Shown: positions 28,419 through 36,745, numbered from the stretch's first letter. The stretch: DNA of 64,000 nt from Rhizobium sp. CIAT894 (GCF_000172795.2 NZ_CP020952.1:434001-498000), one strand, 5' to 3'. Numbers and translations are program-made. The notes: a model not told the origin generated them from the letters alone.

Positions 28419-30269
28419 ATGATTTATGATCCCGCCAGGGCCAACCCGCTTTTCGGCAATCCCCTGAAGACCCGCGACGACCTCGTAAAGGCCGTCAACG
28501 ATCTCTTCGGGCCGCTCCTGCCTTACTTTTCCGAAGGCGGCGCCCGTGTCCGCCTGGGTGCAGCCGGCGCGATCTTCGACCGGGCGGCGGCTGACCTGGA
28601 AGGGTTTGCCCGGCCGCTCTGGGGCATCGTCCCCCTTGCTGCCGGCGGCGGTCATTTTCCGCATTGGGATCTTTATCGGCGCGGTCTCGCGAACGGGACC
28701 AATCCCGCTCATTCCGAATATTGGGGCGATCTCGCCGACCGCAACCAGCGGCTGGTCGAACTCGCCGCCGTCGGCTTCGCGCTGGCGCTCGTGCCCGAAC
28801 ATATCTGGGAGCCGCTTGACGTCGATCAGAAGAAGACGGTTGCCGCCTATCTGCTTGCGGCGCGCGAATTGGAATTCATAGACAACAATTGGAAATTCTT
28901 CCGCGTCCTCATCGATCTCGGTCTGGAACGTGTCGGCGTAGCGTTCGACCACGGCAAAACCGTCGCCTATCTCGACGAGCTGGAAGCTTTCGACATCGGC
29001 GAAGGCTGGTATCGCGACGGACCGGTACGGCGGGTCGACCACTACATTCCCTTCGCCATGCATTTCTACGGCCTGATCTACACGGTGCTGGCACGCGGCG
29101 ACGAAGCCCGCAAGGAGCGCTTCCGCGATCGCGCCCGGACCTTTGCCGGGGATATCCGCCACTGGTTCGGCCCGGATGGCGCCGCCCTCGCCTTCGGCCG
29201 CAGCCAAGCCTACCGCTTCGCGGCCGGCGGCTTCTGGGGCGCGCTCGCCTTTGCGGGGCAAGAAGCGCTGCCCTGGGCTGAGATCAAGGGCTATTACATG
29301 CGTCATATCCGCTGGTGGTCGGCGATGCCCATTGCGGACCGCGACGGCGTTCTTTCCGTCGGCTATGGCTATCCGAACCTCTTGATGGGCGAAAGCTACA
29401 ATTCGCCCGGCTCGCCCTATTGGGCGCTAAAATTCTTCCTGCCGCTCGCCCTTGCCCAGGACCACCCCTTCTGGACCGCCGAAGAGGCGCCGCAGCCGGA
29501 ATTCCCCGAACCGGTGGCGTTAGAGCAAGCCGGCATGGTCGCCATGCACACGCCGGGAAACGTCGTCGTGCTTTCCTCCGGCCAGCAGCACGACAAGATG
29601 CGCGGCGCCAACGAGAAATATTCGAAATTCGTCTATTCCACCCGCTACGCCTTCAACATCGAAGCCGACGACCGGAATTTTTCAGCTGCAAGCTTCGACG
29701 GCATGCTCGGCCTCTCGGACGACGGCGTGCACTTCCGCATGCGCGAAACCATGGAAGAGGCGCTGATCGCAGGCAACCGGCTCTACTCGCGCTGGCGCCC
29801 CTGGAACGACGTCACCATCGAAACCTGGCTGCTTCCGGCAAATCCCTGGCACATCCGCATCCACCGCATCGCGACGCCACGTGCGCTCAAAACCATCGAG
29901 GGCGGCTTTGCGATCGAGCGCGCCGATTTCAATGCCGATCGCTCCGAACAGGCGGAAGGCAGGGCCGTCTGGTACGGACAGACCGACATCAGCGCGATCA
30001 TGGATTTATCGCTTCGTCCGAGAGGCGGACATGCGATGACTCCCATCCCGAACACCAACCTTGTCCACGCCAAAACGCTACTGCCGCAACTGCGCGGCGA
30101 AATCGCCCCGGGAACAACCGTGCTGGTGACCGCGGCGATAGCGCTACCGAGCCACGAGGATTGGGCAGCAGCGCTCGATAACCCGCCAGCCCGTCCCGAT
30201 CTCGACAAGCTGGAGCAGCTCTTTCGCAAGAAAGGCGTGCGGGTGACGGCCTTCGCCCTCCAGCCTTAG
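28419..30269 (+). CDS. DUF2264 protein, probable carbohydrate-active enzyme
   Basis: This 616-residue cytoplasmic protein matches the DUF2264 family. The N-terminal ~360 residues are helical and rich in aromatic motifs (LEGFARPLWGIVPLAAGGG, WKFFRVLIDLGLERVG, VRRVDHYIPFAMHFYGLIY), like an (alpha/alpha)-toroid enzyme, and the C-terminal ~230 residues are beta-rich. I recall that CAZy family GH154 (beta-glucuronidase) covers similar proteins, but cannot check it. Its place after an ABC uptake operon with GH88 and near a heparinase-like lyase fits a hydrolase for a uronic-acid or sulfated fragment. No strong ribosome site precedes the ATG, so expression may depend on coupling to upstream translation. 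Confidence 0.75.
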   Translation: MIYDPARANPLFGNPLKTRDDLVKAVNDLFGPLLPYFSEGGARVRLGAAGAIFDRAAADLEGFARPLWGIVPLAAGGGHFPHWDLYRRGLANGTNPAHSEYWGDLADRNQRLVELAAVGFALALVPEHIWEPLDVDQKKTVAAYLLAARELEFIDNNWKFFRVLIDLGLERVGVAFDHGKTVAYLDELEAFDIGEGWYRDGPVRRVDHYIPFAMHFYGLIYTVLARGDEARKERFRDRARTFAGDIRHWFGPDGAALAFGRSQAYRFAAGGFWGALAFAGQEALPWAEIKGYYMRHIRWWSAMPIADRDGVLSVGYGYPNLLMGESYNSPGSPYWALKFFLPLALAQDHPFWTAEEAPQPEFPEPVALEQAGMVAMHTPGNVVVLSSGQQHDKMRGANEKYSKFVYSTRYAFNIEADDRNFSAASFDGMLGLSDDGVHFRMRETMEEALIAGNRLYSRWRPWNDVTIETWLLPANPWHIRIHRIATPRALKTIEGGFAIERADFNADRSEQAEGRAVWYGQTDISAIMDLSLRPRGGHAMTPIPNTNLVHAKTLLPQLRGEIAPGTTVLVTAAIALPSHEDWAAALDNPPARPDLDKLEQLFRKKGVRVTAFALQP

Positions 30270-30520
30270 CTCGGGATTGAAGGACACGGTAGAGGCGCTC
30301 GTTCCCCGGATTTCAGCCGGGCTGGGATGATTGTGGCTATCGTCACCCGCGGAGAAGCGCGACCGAAGGCCATAATATTTTCGAATTACCTACAATAATT
30401 ATACATGCACCCTCAGAAATAAGATCAACACCTCATTCCATGCAATATTATTGAAATGAAATGCAATGCAACACCATGGTATACTCCGGATCCATTCTCA
30501 GACCATGAGAGGAGGACGCA

Positions 30521-30784
30521 ATGCCTACCATAATGATCTGTCACGACGTCAAAGACACGAAACACTGGCTCGCCTCACCTGTTCGCAAGCAGGTATTGGA
30601 ACCCGTTGGCGTCACGAATATTCGCACCTTTACAGACCCTCAAATGTCCAACCACGTCGGTTTGGTCATGGACGTTGCAGACATGGAAAAGTTGATGGCT
30701 TTCATGCAGACCAAGGCAGCCGCCGATGCCATGGCGAGTGACGGCGTGTTGCCCGAGACCTTGATGTTCCTGGTTCAATCCTGA
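30521..30784 (+). CDS. Small hypothetical protein (87 aa)
   Basis: I do not recognise a named family. The 87 residues suggest a small alpha/beta fold (a strand MPTIMICHDV, a helix, an NHVGLVMDV strand, then the helix MEKLMAFMQTKAAADAM and a LMFLVQS strand), like dimeric alpha/beta-barrel proteins. GAGAGGAGG precedes the ATG. Another small protein of similar plan follows 44 bp downstream, so they form a two-gene operon. The upstream 250-bp AT-rich region must hold its promoter, but I see no convincing hexamers. Confidence 0.7.
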   Translation: MPTIMICHDVKDTKHWLASPVRKQVLEPVGVTNIRTFTDPQMSNHVGLVMDVADMEKLMAFMQTKAAADAMASDGVLPETLMFLVQS

Positions 30785-30828
30785 CACACATCTCGGCGAG
30801 ATTTGGAAATGCAACGCTGGAGGATGAC

Positions 30829-31098
30829 ATGACGACGCTATTCGTGAGGCACGAAGTCTCCGACTATGCCACCTGGCGCAAGATATATGATGCGTTTCAT
30901 TCGGTGCAAAAGGCCAATGGCGTAATGGCCGAAGCCGTCTACCGAGCCACCGACAATCCGAACGACATTACCGTTACGCACGAATTTGCCACGCTGGAAG
31001 CGGCACAGGCCTTCGGCAAGCTGGAAGAGCTGAAGGCGGCGATGCAGAAGGGAGGCGTGCTCGGCACTCCGACCGTCTGGTTTGCCAATAAAACATGA
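30829..31098 (+). CDS. Small alpha/beta-barrel-type protein (89 aa)
   Basis: The 89-residue sequence (TTLFVRHEVSDYATWRKIYD, AEAVYRATDNPNDITVTHEF, TLEAAQAFGKLEELKAAMQK) has the strand-helix-strand-strand-helix pattern of antibiotic-biosynthesis-monooxygenase-like or cyclase-like dimeric barrels. GGAGG lies five bases before the ATG. It is the second gene of a two-gene operon and may be a distant paralogue of its neighbour. The reaction, if any, is unknown. Confidence 0.75.
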   Translation: MTTLFVRHEVSDYATWRKIYDAFHSVQKANGVMAEAVYRATDNPNDITVTHEFATLEAAQAFGKLEELKAAMQKGGVLGTPTVWFANKT

Positions 31099-31179
31099 AA
31101 TAGGCAAAAATGCTTTCGCTGGCGAGCGATGGAGGCCGTTGCGGCCGCTCTCTGCAGAGCGGGTGCAGCCAATGGCGTT

Positions 31180-31599
31180 CTATTGCCCATTCCGAATGTC
31201 GCGCAGGAGAGTCAGGCCGCGTCGGTATTTTTCGGTTTTCCTGCCGGCTTGTTCGGCCTGCCGGAGATTGTCTTCAAGGTCAGCCTGTTTGACGGGCAGA
31301 GCCAGCGGGTTTGATGCGGCACGCCTGACGAAGTCATCGTCCGGCTCGTCCGGCCGCCGTGTCAAAGCATCCACCGCGGGGATAATTGCCGGTGGAAAAC
31401 CTTCCTCTCTCAACCTGTCGAGCGTCCACCCGCTTCCTTTCTCGACGACGTCATGAAGATAGGCGACCGTCCGCGCCTCATCGCTGGAAACACGAAGTGC
31501 AACCCGCTGGCAGTGCTCGAAGAACGGCCGGCCGGTTTTGTCCTCCTGCCCTTCATGCGCTGTGAGAGCGATTTGGATTGCGTGGTCGAGATGCTGCAT
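31180..31599 (-). CDS. HD-domain phosphohydrolase-like protein
   Basis: This 139-residue protein has an HD-type metal site like the hydrolase part of RelA/SpoT enzymes: TGRPFFEHCQRVAL (first His), TVAYLHDVVEKG (HD pair) and LPVKQADLEDNL (distal Asp in the KxxDxxxN motif). It lacks any synthetase domain and resembles small stand-alone hydrolases of the (p)ppGpp-hydrolysing type. Its start lies four bases after the stop of the DUF2934 gene, so the two are co-translated. Substrate is inferred from the family only. Confidence 0.8.
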   Translation of the reverse strand: MQHLDHAIQIALTAHEGQEDKTGRPFFEHCQRVALRVSSDEARTVAYLHDVVEKGSGWTLDRLREEGFPPAIIPAVDALTRRPDEPDDDFVRRAASNPLALPVKQADLEDNLRQAEQAGRKTEKYRRGLTLLRDIRNGQ

Positions 31600-31603
31600 G
31601 GGA

Positions 31604-31930
31604 TCACGGCCCTTCGGTCTTCCTGATCTTCCCCTGCGGCCGCCTTTCGCCCGTCGTCATCTCGATATCAGGCACGCGAACCCCGGCCATCCGGCGGAGC
31701 TTTGCCGGTGGCGGATCGAAATCGCCGCTCTCACCGGCGCCTTGAAGCAGGGCGGTATCATCCCTGTCGTCTTGATCGAGCAGGTCCTGCAGCGTCTCAT
31801 GCTCGTCCTCGCCGGCCAGTTCGTCGCAGGCTTGCAACCAATGGCGCTGGTCCGCGCCGTCCGGGCGGCCTTCGGCCTCCCAGATTTCGTAGGCGCGGCG
31901 ACGTATCTGCTCGTGCTTGTCTATAGCCAT
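31604..31930 (-). CDS. DUF2934 protein
   Basis: The 108-residue protein begins MAIDKHEQIRRRAYEIWEAE, and RRHWLQACDEL-like sequence follows; the pattern R-R-A-Y-x-I-W-E-x-E-G-R-P-D-G is the hallmark of DUF2934, a small domain common in rhizobia and often near stress genes. GGAGG precedes the ATG at 31930. The C-terminal half is acidic and probably disordered. It lies in an operon-like minus-strand group with two other small proteins and the HD protein. Function unknown. Confidence 0.8.
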   Translation of the reverse strand: MAIDKHEQIRRRAYEIWEAEGRPDGADQRHWLQACDELAGEDEHETLQDLLDQDDRDDTALLQGAGESGDFDPPPAKLRRMAGVRVPDIEMTTGERRPQGKIRKTEGP

Positions 31931-31961
31931 GATCGCCTCCAGGCATATTTGAAGCAGCCAG

Positions 31962-32255
31962 TCAGGGCGTGTTGATCGTCGGGAGAAAAACCTCCACCTG
32001 TTTACGCTCGTCCTTTGAAAGCGTCTCCACCCGTTCCCTCCAGAACCGTTCGGCCTCCGGCGGGTCCTCTTCCCATTGGCGCACATCGGTGATGTTGTCG
32101 TCAATTTTGGACCGGCGGCGACCGCCAAGGCTGAGATATTCCTTCGCAAGCTTCAGGCTTGGGGTTTCGGTGTCGCAACCGCCGCCTAGCGCCGAACCTG
32201 GGTTGCGCCGCGCCGCAGCGCTCTCGGGCGGGACGTTGGATCTGGAAGTCGCCAT
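31962..32255 (-). CDS. Small hypothetical protein (97 aa)
   Basis: I do not recognise it. The N-terminal ~30 residues are low-complexity; the rest (LKLAKEYLSLGGRRRSKIDD, QWEEDPPEAERFWRERVETL) is charged and helical, without a signal peptide or membrane segment. AAAGGTGA lies before the ATG. It is 31 bp upstream of the DUF2934 gene and on the same strand, so both may be transcribed together. It might be a small stress-related or nucleoid-associated protein, but nothing in the sequence decides this. Confidence 0.6.
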   Translation of the reverse strand: MATSRSNVPPESAAARRNPGSALGGGCDTETPSLKLAKEYLSLGGRRRSKIDDNITDVRQWEEDPPEAERFWRERVETLSKDERKQVEVFLPTINTP

Positions 32256-32359
32256 GGGTCACCTTTCGCTGTTGTGGTTCAATAACCTCCGCAGGCGGCG
32301 AGAGTTCCGCGAGGGTAGCGTGTGACCAAAGCGATCGAGGCTGGACCGCCGGCCTGTCA

Positions 32360-32659
32360 TCAATGAACAGCCATGCTCACCATGCGATAGGGGTGGACGG
32401 CATCGAACTGCGAGATCATCGCCGTTGCCTGCTGCAAGACGAGTTCGGCATTATCGGGATCATCGCGGGCGAGTTCATCGGCATTGATACGGATCGCTTC
32501 GGCCATGTCGTTGGAAATTGCTGCGAAATGCATGTTGCCCTCGACCAGCGCCTCACGCGCAGTACACTCCAGCATACGCGCGATATCGACGAAGATTTCC
32601 TCGCGTTCCTCGATACTGAGGTCTCTGATTAGACTGGTGATTTCTTCCATTTCATTCAC
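32360..32659 (-). CDS. Small hypothetical acidic protein (99 aa)
   Basis: This acidic, helical 99-residue protein (MEEITSLIRDLSIEEREEIF, HFAAISNDMAEAIRINADEL) has no recognised domain, signal peptide or membrane helix. GGAG lies seven bases before the ATG at 32659; an ATG three codons later is possible. It is separated by 104 bp from the downstream small gene on the same strand, so it may have its own promoter. Function unknown. Confidence 0.6.
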   Translation of the reverse strand: MNEMEEITSLIRDLSIEEREEIFVDIARMLECTAREALVEGNMHFAAISNDMAEAIRINADELARDDPDNAELVLQQATAMISQFDAVHPYRMVSMAVH

Positions 32660-33025
32660 TCACTCCAAGAGATGCGGGAAGCGGCCGAGCTCATCGAGCC
32701 CCGATCACCAACGAGCAGAAAACACCGAAATCCGGTTCAAACCTCGGTGCGGCTTGCCCCTTTCAACTCGAGGGCAACAGCCATTCATTATTTCGAACGC
32801 AGGGGCCGATCTTCTGTTCCCTGAGGGGCCGGATTGGCGCGTGGCGCCGATATCGTCCGTCCGCCCACGTCTGCTCGCAGATGGTGGAAAATGCCGGAGC
32901 GGACGGCTCGGGCGCCGTCGGCAACGGCCAGAGAAGAACGACTTTTCCTTCGGCTCGACCGCGCAAACGGGAATATGGTGAGCTGCAGGGTAGCCTTAGC
33001 AAGCCGCCATGCATAACGGATGGCG
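32660..33025. other. Gap without a supported gene
   Basis: This 366-bp stretch holds only short overlapping frames on both strands, without a ribosome site, a domain pattern or convincing amino-acid composition. It may be decayed sequence belonging with the pseudogene that follows. Confidence 0.4.
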
Positions 33026-33305
33026 TCAGCGCAGGGGCGGCCCGGAGGTTTTCCCCCGGAAAACGGTCATCTGTTCCTGCTGCACTTCATTGTCGCCGTT
33101 CAGAACGGCGCGCCAAAGCCTGTTGCCGAGCCGGAGCGACACCCGCGTGGTCCCCGCGTGTTCAGCGGTGCCTATTTCCACGGTGCTGACGACGGAGCCA
33201 TGGTCGCATGTGACGGCGGAGGTCGGCTAGCGACAGTCCGAAGCGCTCCGCAAGTTCGGATGACTCCAGAATGAAATCCCCATTCGGATCACGTTCGATC
33301 AACAC
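33026..33305 (-). pseudogene. Frameshifted DUF6522-like gene remnant
   Basis: Reading the minus strand from 33305, one frame gives IERDPNGDFILESSELAERF followed by GLSLADLRRHM and then breaks. The next frame over continues with STVEIGTAEHAGTTRVSLRL, GNRLWRAVLNGD and stops at 33026-33028. Joined, they match the plan of small DUF6522 proteins of about 90 residues. The switch lies around 33190. There is no ATG: the frame opens after a TGA, and only a GTG at 33305 is usable. This is best explained by a decayed gene, though a sequencing error at the shift could also explain the break. Confidence 0.6.
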
Positions 33306-33347
33306 CGGTCTATTACCCGCTTTGCTTCACATGTCTTCGACAATCGG

Positions 33348-34478
33348 TTACGCCACCGCCGAGATCGGGGCGCTGTCGTTCGGCAGCAGCCGCGCCACGG
33401 CACTCAGGAGATCGGTCTGCGAGATCAGGCCGAGGATCCGGTAATCGTCATCGACGATAATGACGGCATGGGTGCGCCCGTCCGTCAGAACGGGCAGCAG
33501 CGACAGGGCCGGATCGGAAGGTCTTGCCACTGCCGGTTTTGAAATCGCGCCTGCGATCGCATCGATGCTGGTTGACAATTCCCGCAAGCCGACGCTGCCG
33601 ACGAGGCGGCCCTCCGGGTCCTTTACCGGCAGCGTGCGGATATTGTGCTTCAAAAGCAGGTGCCGTGCGGCATCCGGTTCTGCAGCCTCGCCAACAGCAA
33701 CCACGTCCCGCGACATGATATCGGCACAGCTGATCTTGCCGTTTGAGCGGATCGCCGCCTGCAGTTCGACCTGCTGCAGCAGGCGGCCGAGATCAGCGCG
33801 ATCGATATCGAAGGTTTCATCGAGCGCGGCAAGGGCGGCGTCGACATCCTCTTCGCGAAAACCAACCCGCACGGCGGACGGCAGGTCGATCGTGCGATGA
33901 GTGTTTTCCGCAGGTTTCGGAATGACATGCGGATAGTTTCGCCGGGAAAGCTTGTGGAACAGCAGGCCGAGGCCGACGAGGATGCAGGAATTCAAGGCGA
34001 CGGGCACGAAGGGAAAGAGAAATCCCCAGCCGGCGACGACAGGACCGCCGAGTACGGCGGTCAGCGCCGCCGCGCCTCCCGGCGGATGCAGGCATCGCGT
34101 GAAAGACATCGCGCCGATGGCCAGCGACACCCCGACGCCGGTCGCGATGATCGGATCACGGATGAAATAGGCGGCGATAATCCCCATCAGGGCGGAAATG
34201 GTATTGCCGCCGATGATCGACCACGGCTGCGCAAGCGGGCTGGCCGGCACCGCGAAAAGAAGCACCGCAGAAGCGCCCATCGGCGCAACGATCAAAGGAA
34301 GATGCGGTCCCTGCCCGAAAAGATAACCGCTGATGACGCCGGTCAGGCCAATCGCCACCAAAGCGCCGAGACATGCGATCAACCGCTCCCGCAAGGTCGC
34401 GCCGGCCAAGATGGGTGAAAACAGACGGAAGCGACGGAAGCGGCTCGGCCCCACCTTCGGGGAAACGGGATACTGCAT
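33348..34478 (-). CDS. HPP-family membrane protein with tandem CBS domains
   Basis: This 376-residue protein has four or five membrane helices in its N-terminal half with the HPP signature FTRCLHPPGGAAALTAVLGG, and two CBS domains in the C-terminal half (KISCADIMSRDVVAVGEAAE and HAVIIVDDDYRILGLISQTD). HPP proteins are proposed nitrite or anion transporters in plastids and cyanobacteria; here the CBS pair would sense adenine nucleotides. It lies 54 bp downstream of the LysR-type regulator gene on the same strand, so that regulator probably co-transcribes or controls it. The transported ion is unknown. Confidence 0.87.
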   Translation of the reverse strand: MQYPVSPKVGPSRFRRFRLFSPILAGATLRERLIACLGALVAIGLTGVISGYLFGQGPHLPLIVAPMGASAVLLFAVPASPLAQPWSIIGGNTISALMGIIAAYFIRDPIIATGVGVSLAIGAMSFTRCLHPPGGAAALTAVLGGPVVAGWGFLFPFVPVALNSCILVGLGLLFHKLSRRNYPHVIPKPAENTHRTIDLPSAVRVGFREEDVDAALAALDETFDIDRADLGRLLQQVELQAAIRSNGKISCADIMSRDVVAVGEAAEPDAARHLLLKHNIRTLPVKDPEGRLVGSVGLRELSTSIDAIAGAISKPAVARPSDPALSLLPVLTDGRTHAVIIVDDDYRILGLISQTDLLSAVARLLPNDSAPISAVA

Positions 34479-34532
34479 GACAAGACCAATTTTGAGCGAG
34501 GATTACCCGGCGGATTGAGGAGAAGGTGAGGA

Positions 34533-35438
34533 CTAGTTTGTTGCCAGCCTGATATCTCTGCCTTTTGTCGCGCTGAGGACTTCGTGGAATGCGTTGAATG
34601 CGCTGGGGCGATCGTTCTTGCGGGAGACAAGCAGCGTCTCGACGAACCCGAGTTGGTAGGTCTGCACAGAGGTCGGCCAAGGCATGAGGTCAAGAACGGA
34701 TCTCGGCATGACACCGGCGGCCTTGCCGGTCGCAACGCTCGCCAGGATCGCATGGTAGGAGCCGAGTTCGCTCGTCGGCAGGACGCTCGATTTGCGCGCC
34801 CAGTTTTCGGCGATCCTGCGATAGGTGCAGCCGGGTTCCAAAGCGGCAATCGAACCGACGCGAAGGTCGACAGCCGACTTGATCGCGGGATGCCCGGACG
34901 GCAGCACGATCAACAGCTCTTCGACAAAGACCGGTTCCATCTCCAGCGCCTTGAGCTCAGCCTCGAAATCCGCGTCTTCCCCGCGCATCGCCTTCGGCGG
35001 GCGAGCGATCAGCGCGCAATCCAGCGCATCGCTCACGACGGCGCGGGCAAGATCGCGGGATGCGCCCATCGTTAGATGAAGCGACACATCAGGCCACATC
35101 CGGTTGAACTGCGTCAGCGCTGCCGGCAACCGGCTCGCCGCCGTGCTTTCCATCGTGCCGACGCGCAATGTTCCCGATGGGGCGAGAGGCCGCACGGCCT
35201 GGCGCGCTTCGAGCGCAAGTGCCATCAGCCGATCGGCATAGGCAAGAAACGTCTCACCCTCCCGGGTCAATGTCATCTTCTTGCCGTTGCGGCTGAAGAG
35301 GGAAACGTTGAGATCCTCCTCCAACTGCTGGATGCGCGTCGTCACATTCGACGGCACCCGCCCGACGGCCTTGGCAGCTTTGGTAACGCTGCGGTCGCTG
35401 GCGACAGCGAGGAAGATTTCGATCGACGAAAGATCCAA
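34533..35438 (-). CDS. LysR-family transcriptional regulator
   Basis: The 301-residue regulator has an N-terminal winged helix (LSSIEIFLAVASDRSVTKAA, VPSNVTTRIQQLEEDLNVSL) and a substrate-binding effector domain (LRVGTMESTAASRLPAALTQ). It starts at TTG 35438; the only nearby ATG upstream is out of frame, and the ribosome site is weak. An inverted repeat at 35457-35478 just upstream could be its autoregulatory site. Downstream, on the same strand and 54 bp away, lies the HPP membrane protein. Targets and co-inducer are unknown. Confidence 0.87.
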   Translation of the reverse strand: MDLSSIEIFLAVASDRSVTKAAKAVGRVPSNVTTRIQQLEEDLNVSLFSRNGKKMTLTREGETFLAYADRLMALALEARQAVRPLAPSGTLRVGTMESTAASRLPAALTQFNRMWPDVSLHLTMGASRDLARAVVSDALDCALIARPPKAMRGEDADFEAELKALEMEPVFVEELLIVLPSGHPAIKSAVDLRVGSIAALEPGCTYRRIAENWARKSSVLPTSELGSYHAILASVATGKAAGVMPRSVLDLMPWPTSVQTYQLGFVETLLVSRKNDRPSAFNAFHEVLSATKGRDIRLATN

Positions 35439-35456
35439 GAAAAAATCTCATTTCCG

Positions 35457-35478
35457 GAATTATGGAGAAGGATAATTC
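35457..35478. promoter_or_regulatory. Inverted repeat upstream of the LysR-type gene
   Basis: GAATTAT (35457-35463) and ATAATTC (35472-35478) are 7-bp inverted arms with an 8-bp spacer, 19 bp before the TTG start and next to AT-rich TATATA. LysR sites often have an interrupted dyad like this, so autoregulation is plausible. Confidence 0.45.
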
Positions 35479-35533
35479 TCTATATAAAAATCATCGCCGC
35501 AGCTCAAGCCGGTTCGGCACCGAAAATCGCTTG

Positions 35534-35989
35534 TCACTGCATCCACGCGATACGCTGCATGTTCTGGCGATCCTGCAGGACACGAAGCGCCTGCATCAGC
35601 TCAGGCGCCATCTTGCGGATCTCGAACAGATGGGCACTTGCCAGCCGGTCAAGCACACCCTCTGCCTTGTTGGTAAGACGAATGAATTGCTTGCCGGGAC
35701 CTGCTGCCGCGGGATCGGTTTCGATATAGGCCTTGCCGACGAGCTCCTGAACGAGGCCATCGGCCAGGTTTCGGTCCATGAGAAGGCGCTCGGCCAGCAT
35801 CCGCGTGCTCATCTTCTTGCCAGCAGGTTGCCCTTTTATCGCGAGCAGCGCCTGATGCTGTTGCGGCGTAAGGCCAAGCCTTTGCGCCTCCTTCGCGCTG
35901 AATTGCCGGAAGCGGCGGATGCGATAGCGCAAATTGGCCAACGCCTCGTAATCTCCCTCGTGGAGACGCTCCTGCTGCTTCATCGCCAT
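35534..35989 (-). CDS. MarR-family transcriptional regulator
   Basis: This 151-residue regulator has the MarR winged helix (LGLTPQQHQALLAIKGQPAG, MLAERLLMDRNLADGLVQEL, with a wing region PGKQFIRLTNKAEG) flanked by dimerisation helices. GGAGGTGAT precedes the ATG. It lies 95 bp upstream of the LysR-type gene on the same strand. MarR proteins usually repress a neighbouring transporter or detoxification gene and respond to aromatic acids or oxidants; no clear target lies beside it, except possibly the small membrane protein encoded divergently at 36183. Confidence 0.87.
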   Translation of the reverse strand: MAMKQQERLHEGDYEALANLRYRIRRFRQFSAKEAQRLGLTPQQHQALLAIKGQPAGKKMSTRMLAERLLMDRNLADGLVQELVGKAYIETDPAAAGPGKQFIRLTNKAEGVLDRLASAHLFEIRKMAPELMQALRVLQDRQNMQRIAWMQ

Positions 35990-36182
35990 ATCACCTCCAG
36001 CTTTTGTTGTGCTTTACGTCCATATCGCGATGCGTTTCGGTTGCCGAAAAAAGGATCGCAACGCCGAGGAAATAGCCAAGCAGGCCGCGACATTGCCTCT
36101 GGCGCACGACATTTCAGGCGTTTGAGGCTGGCACGAGGTTTGCTTTAGCAATTCCATCTGCAGATCGATCGGCGCCAACCCC

Positions 36183-36494
36183 ATGTTGCATCTTGTCCTG
36201 ACCTGTCTTCTTCTCAGCATCGCTTCTGGCTTGAGCATGCGGCGCTTTCTTCTGCCATATTTCCCGGGCGGCGATCTCGCCGAGAAGTCTGCGCCCGTGA
36301 CGATCGTCGCAAGCGCCGTCTTCCTGGCGACACTGGCATTCATCGTCTCCGATCAGGACCTTTGGGCGAAATCCGCCATCCTGACGATCGGCCTGCTCCT
36401 AGCGGCCATGTTTGACGATGGGCGACCCAAGCTGACGATTGCTCTCTCGGTCCTCAGCCTGGCGGCTTATCTCGGCTTGCGTTCGATCAACTGA
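36183..36494 (+). CDS. Small hypothetical membrane protein (103 aa)
   Basis: The 103 residues form three or four hydrophobic segments: LHLVLTCLLLSIASGL, APVTIVASAVFLATLAFIV, AILTIGLLLAAMF and IALSVLSLAAYLGL. No family is recognised and no clear ribosome site precedes the ATG, so the start is uncertain. It is divergent from the MarR-type regulator with about 190 bp between. It could be an inner-membrane accessory protein or a repressor target, but this is a guess. Confidence 0.45.
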   Translation: MLHLVLTCLLLSIASGLSMRRFLLPYFPGGDLAEKSAPVTIVASAVFLATLAFIVSDQDLWAKSAILTIGLLLAAMFDDGRPKLTIALSVLSLAAYLGLRSIN

Positions 36495-36526
36495 GCCATC
36501 CGGCTTTTCCAGGCAGCGGCTGCAGC

Positions 36527-36745
36527 CTATTTGGCGGTATCGAAGCCCCTGTCGAGATGCTGTATCCAAAGACGAAAATCGTTGGTGAGCAGGGCCACAT
36601 CATACAGCCACTCCGCCCACAAAAGCTCCCAACGGCCTGCTTCTCGATTATTAAGCAAGGCATGAACCCTTAGCCTGAGATTTTCAAAAGCCTCATCCGC
36701 AGGATATGACGTCGGGTGGTGCAATGTGGGCTGCAATCTTTCCAT
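36527..36745 (-). CDS. Small hypothetical protein (72 aa)
   Basis: I do not recognise this 72-residue protein (LQPTLHHPTSYPADEAFENL, WELLWAEWLYDVALLTNDFR). It is helical, tryptophan-rich and lacks membrane segments. The ATG at 36745 has AGAGGAG eight bases upstream, and a conspicuous 21-bp AT-rich palindrome stands 33 bp before it, which suggests tight control. Size and context would fit a small regulator, anti-toxin-like protein or stress protein; nothing decides. Confidence 0.5.
   Translation of the reverse strand: MERLQPTLHHPTSYPADEAFENLRLRVHALLNNREAGRWELLWAEWLYDVALLTNDFRLWIQHLDRGFDTAK

Noticed and set aside
32763..33014. An 83-codon minus-strand frame upstream of the small acidic gene
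   Set aside because: It has no ribosome site, an arginine/proline-rich composition and no recognisable motif.
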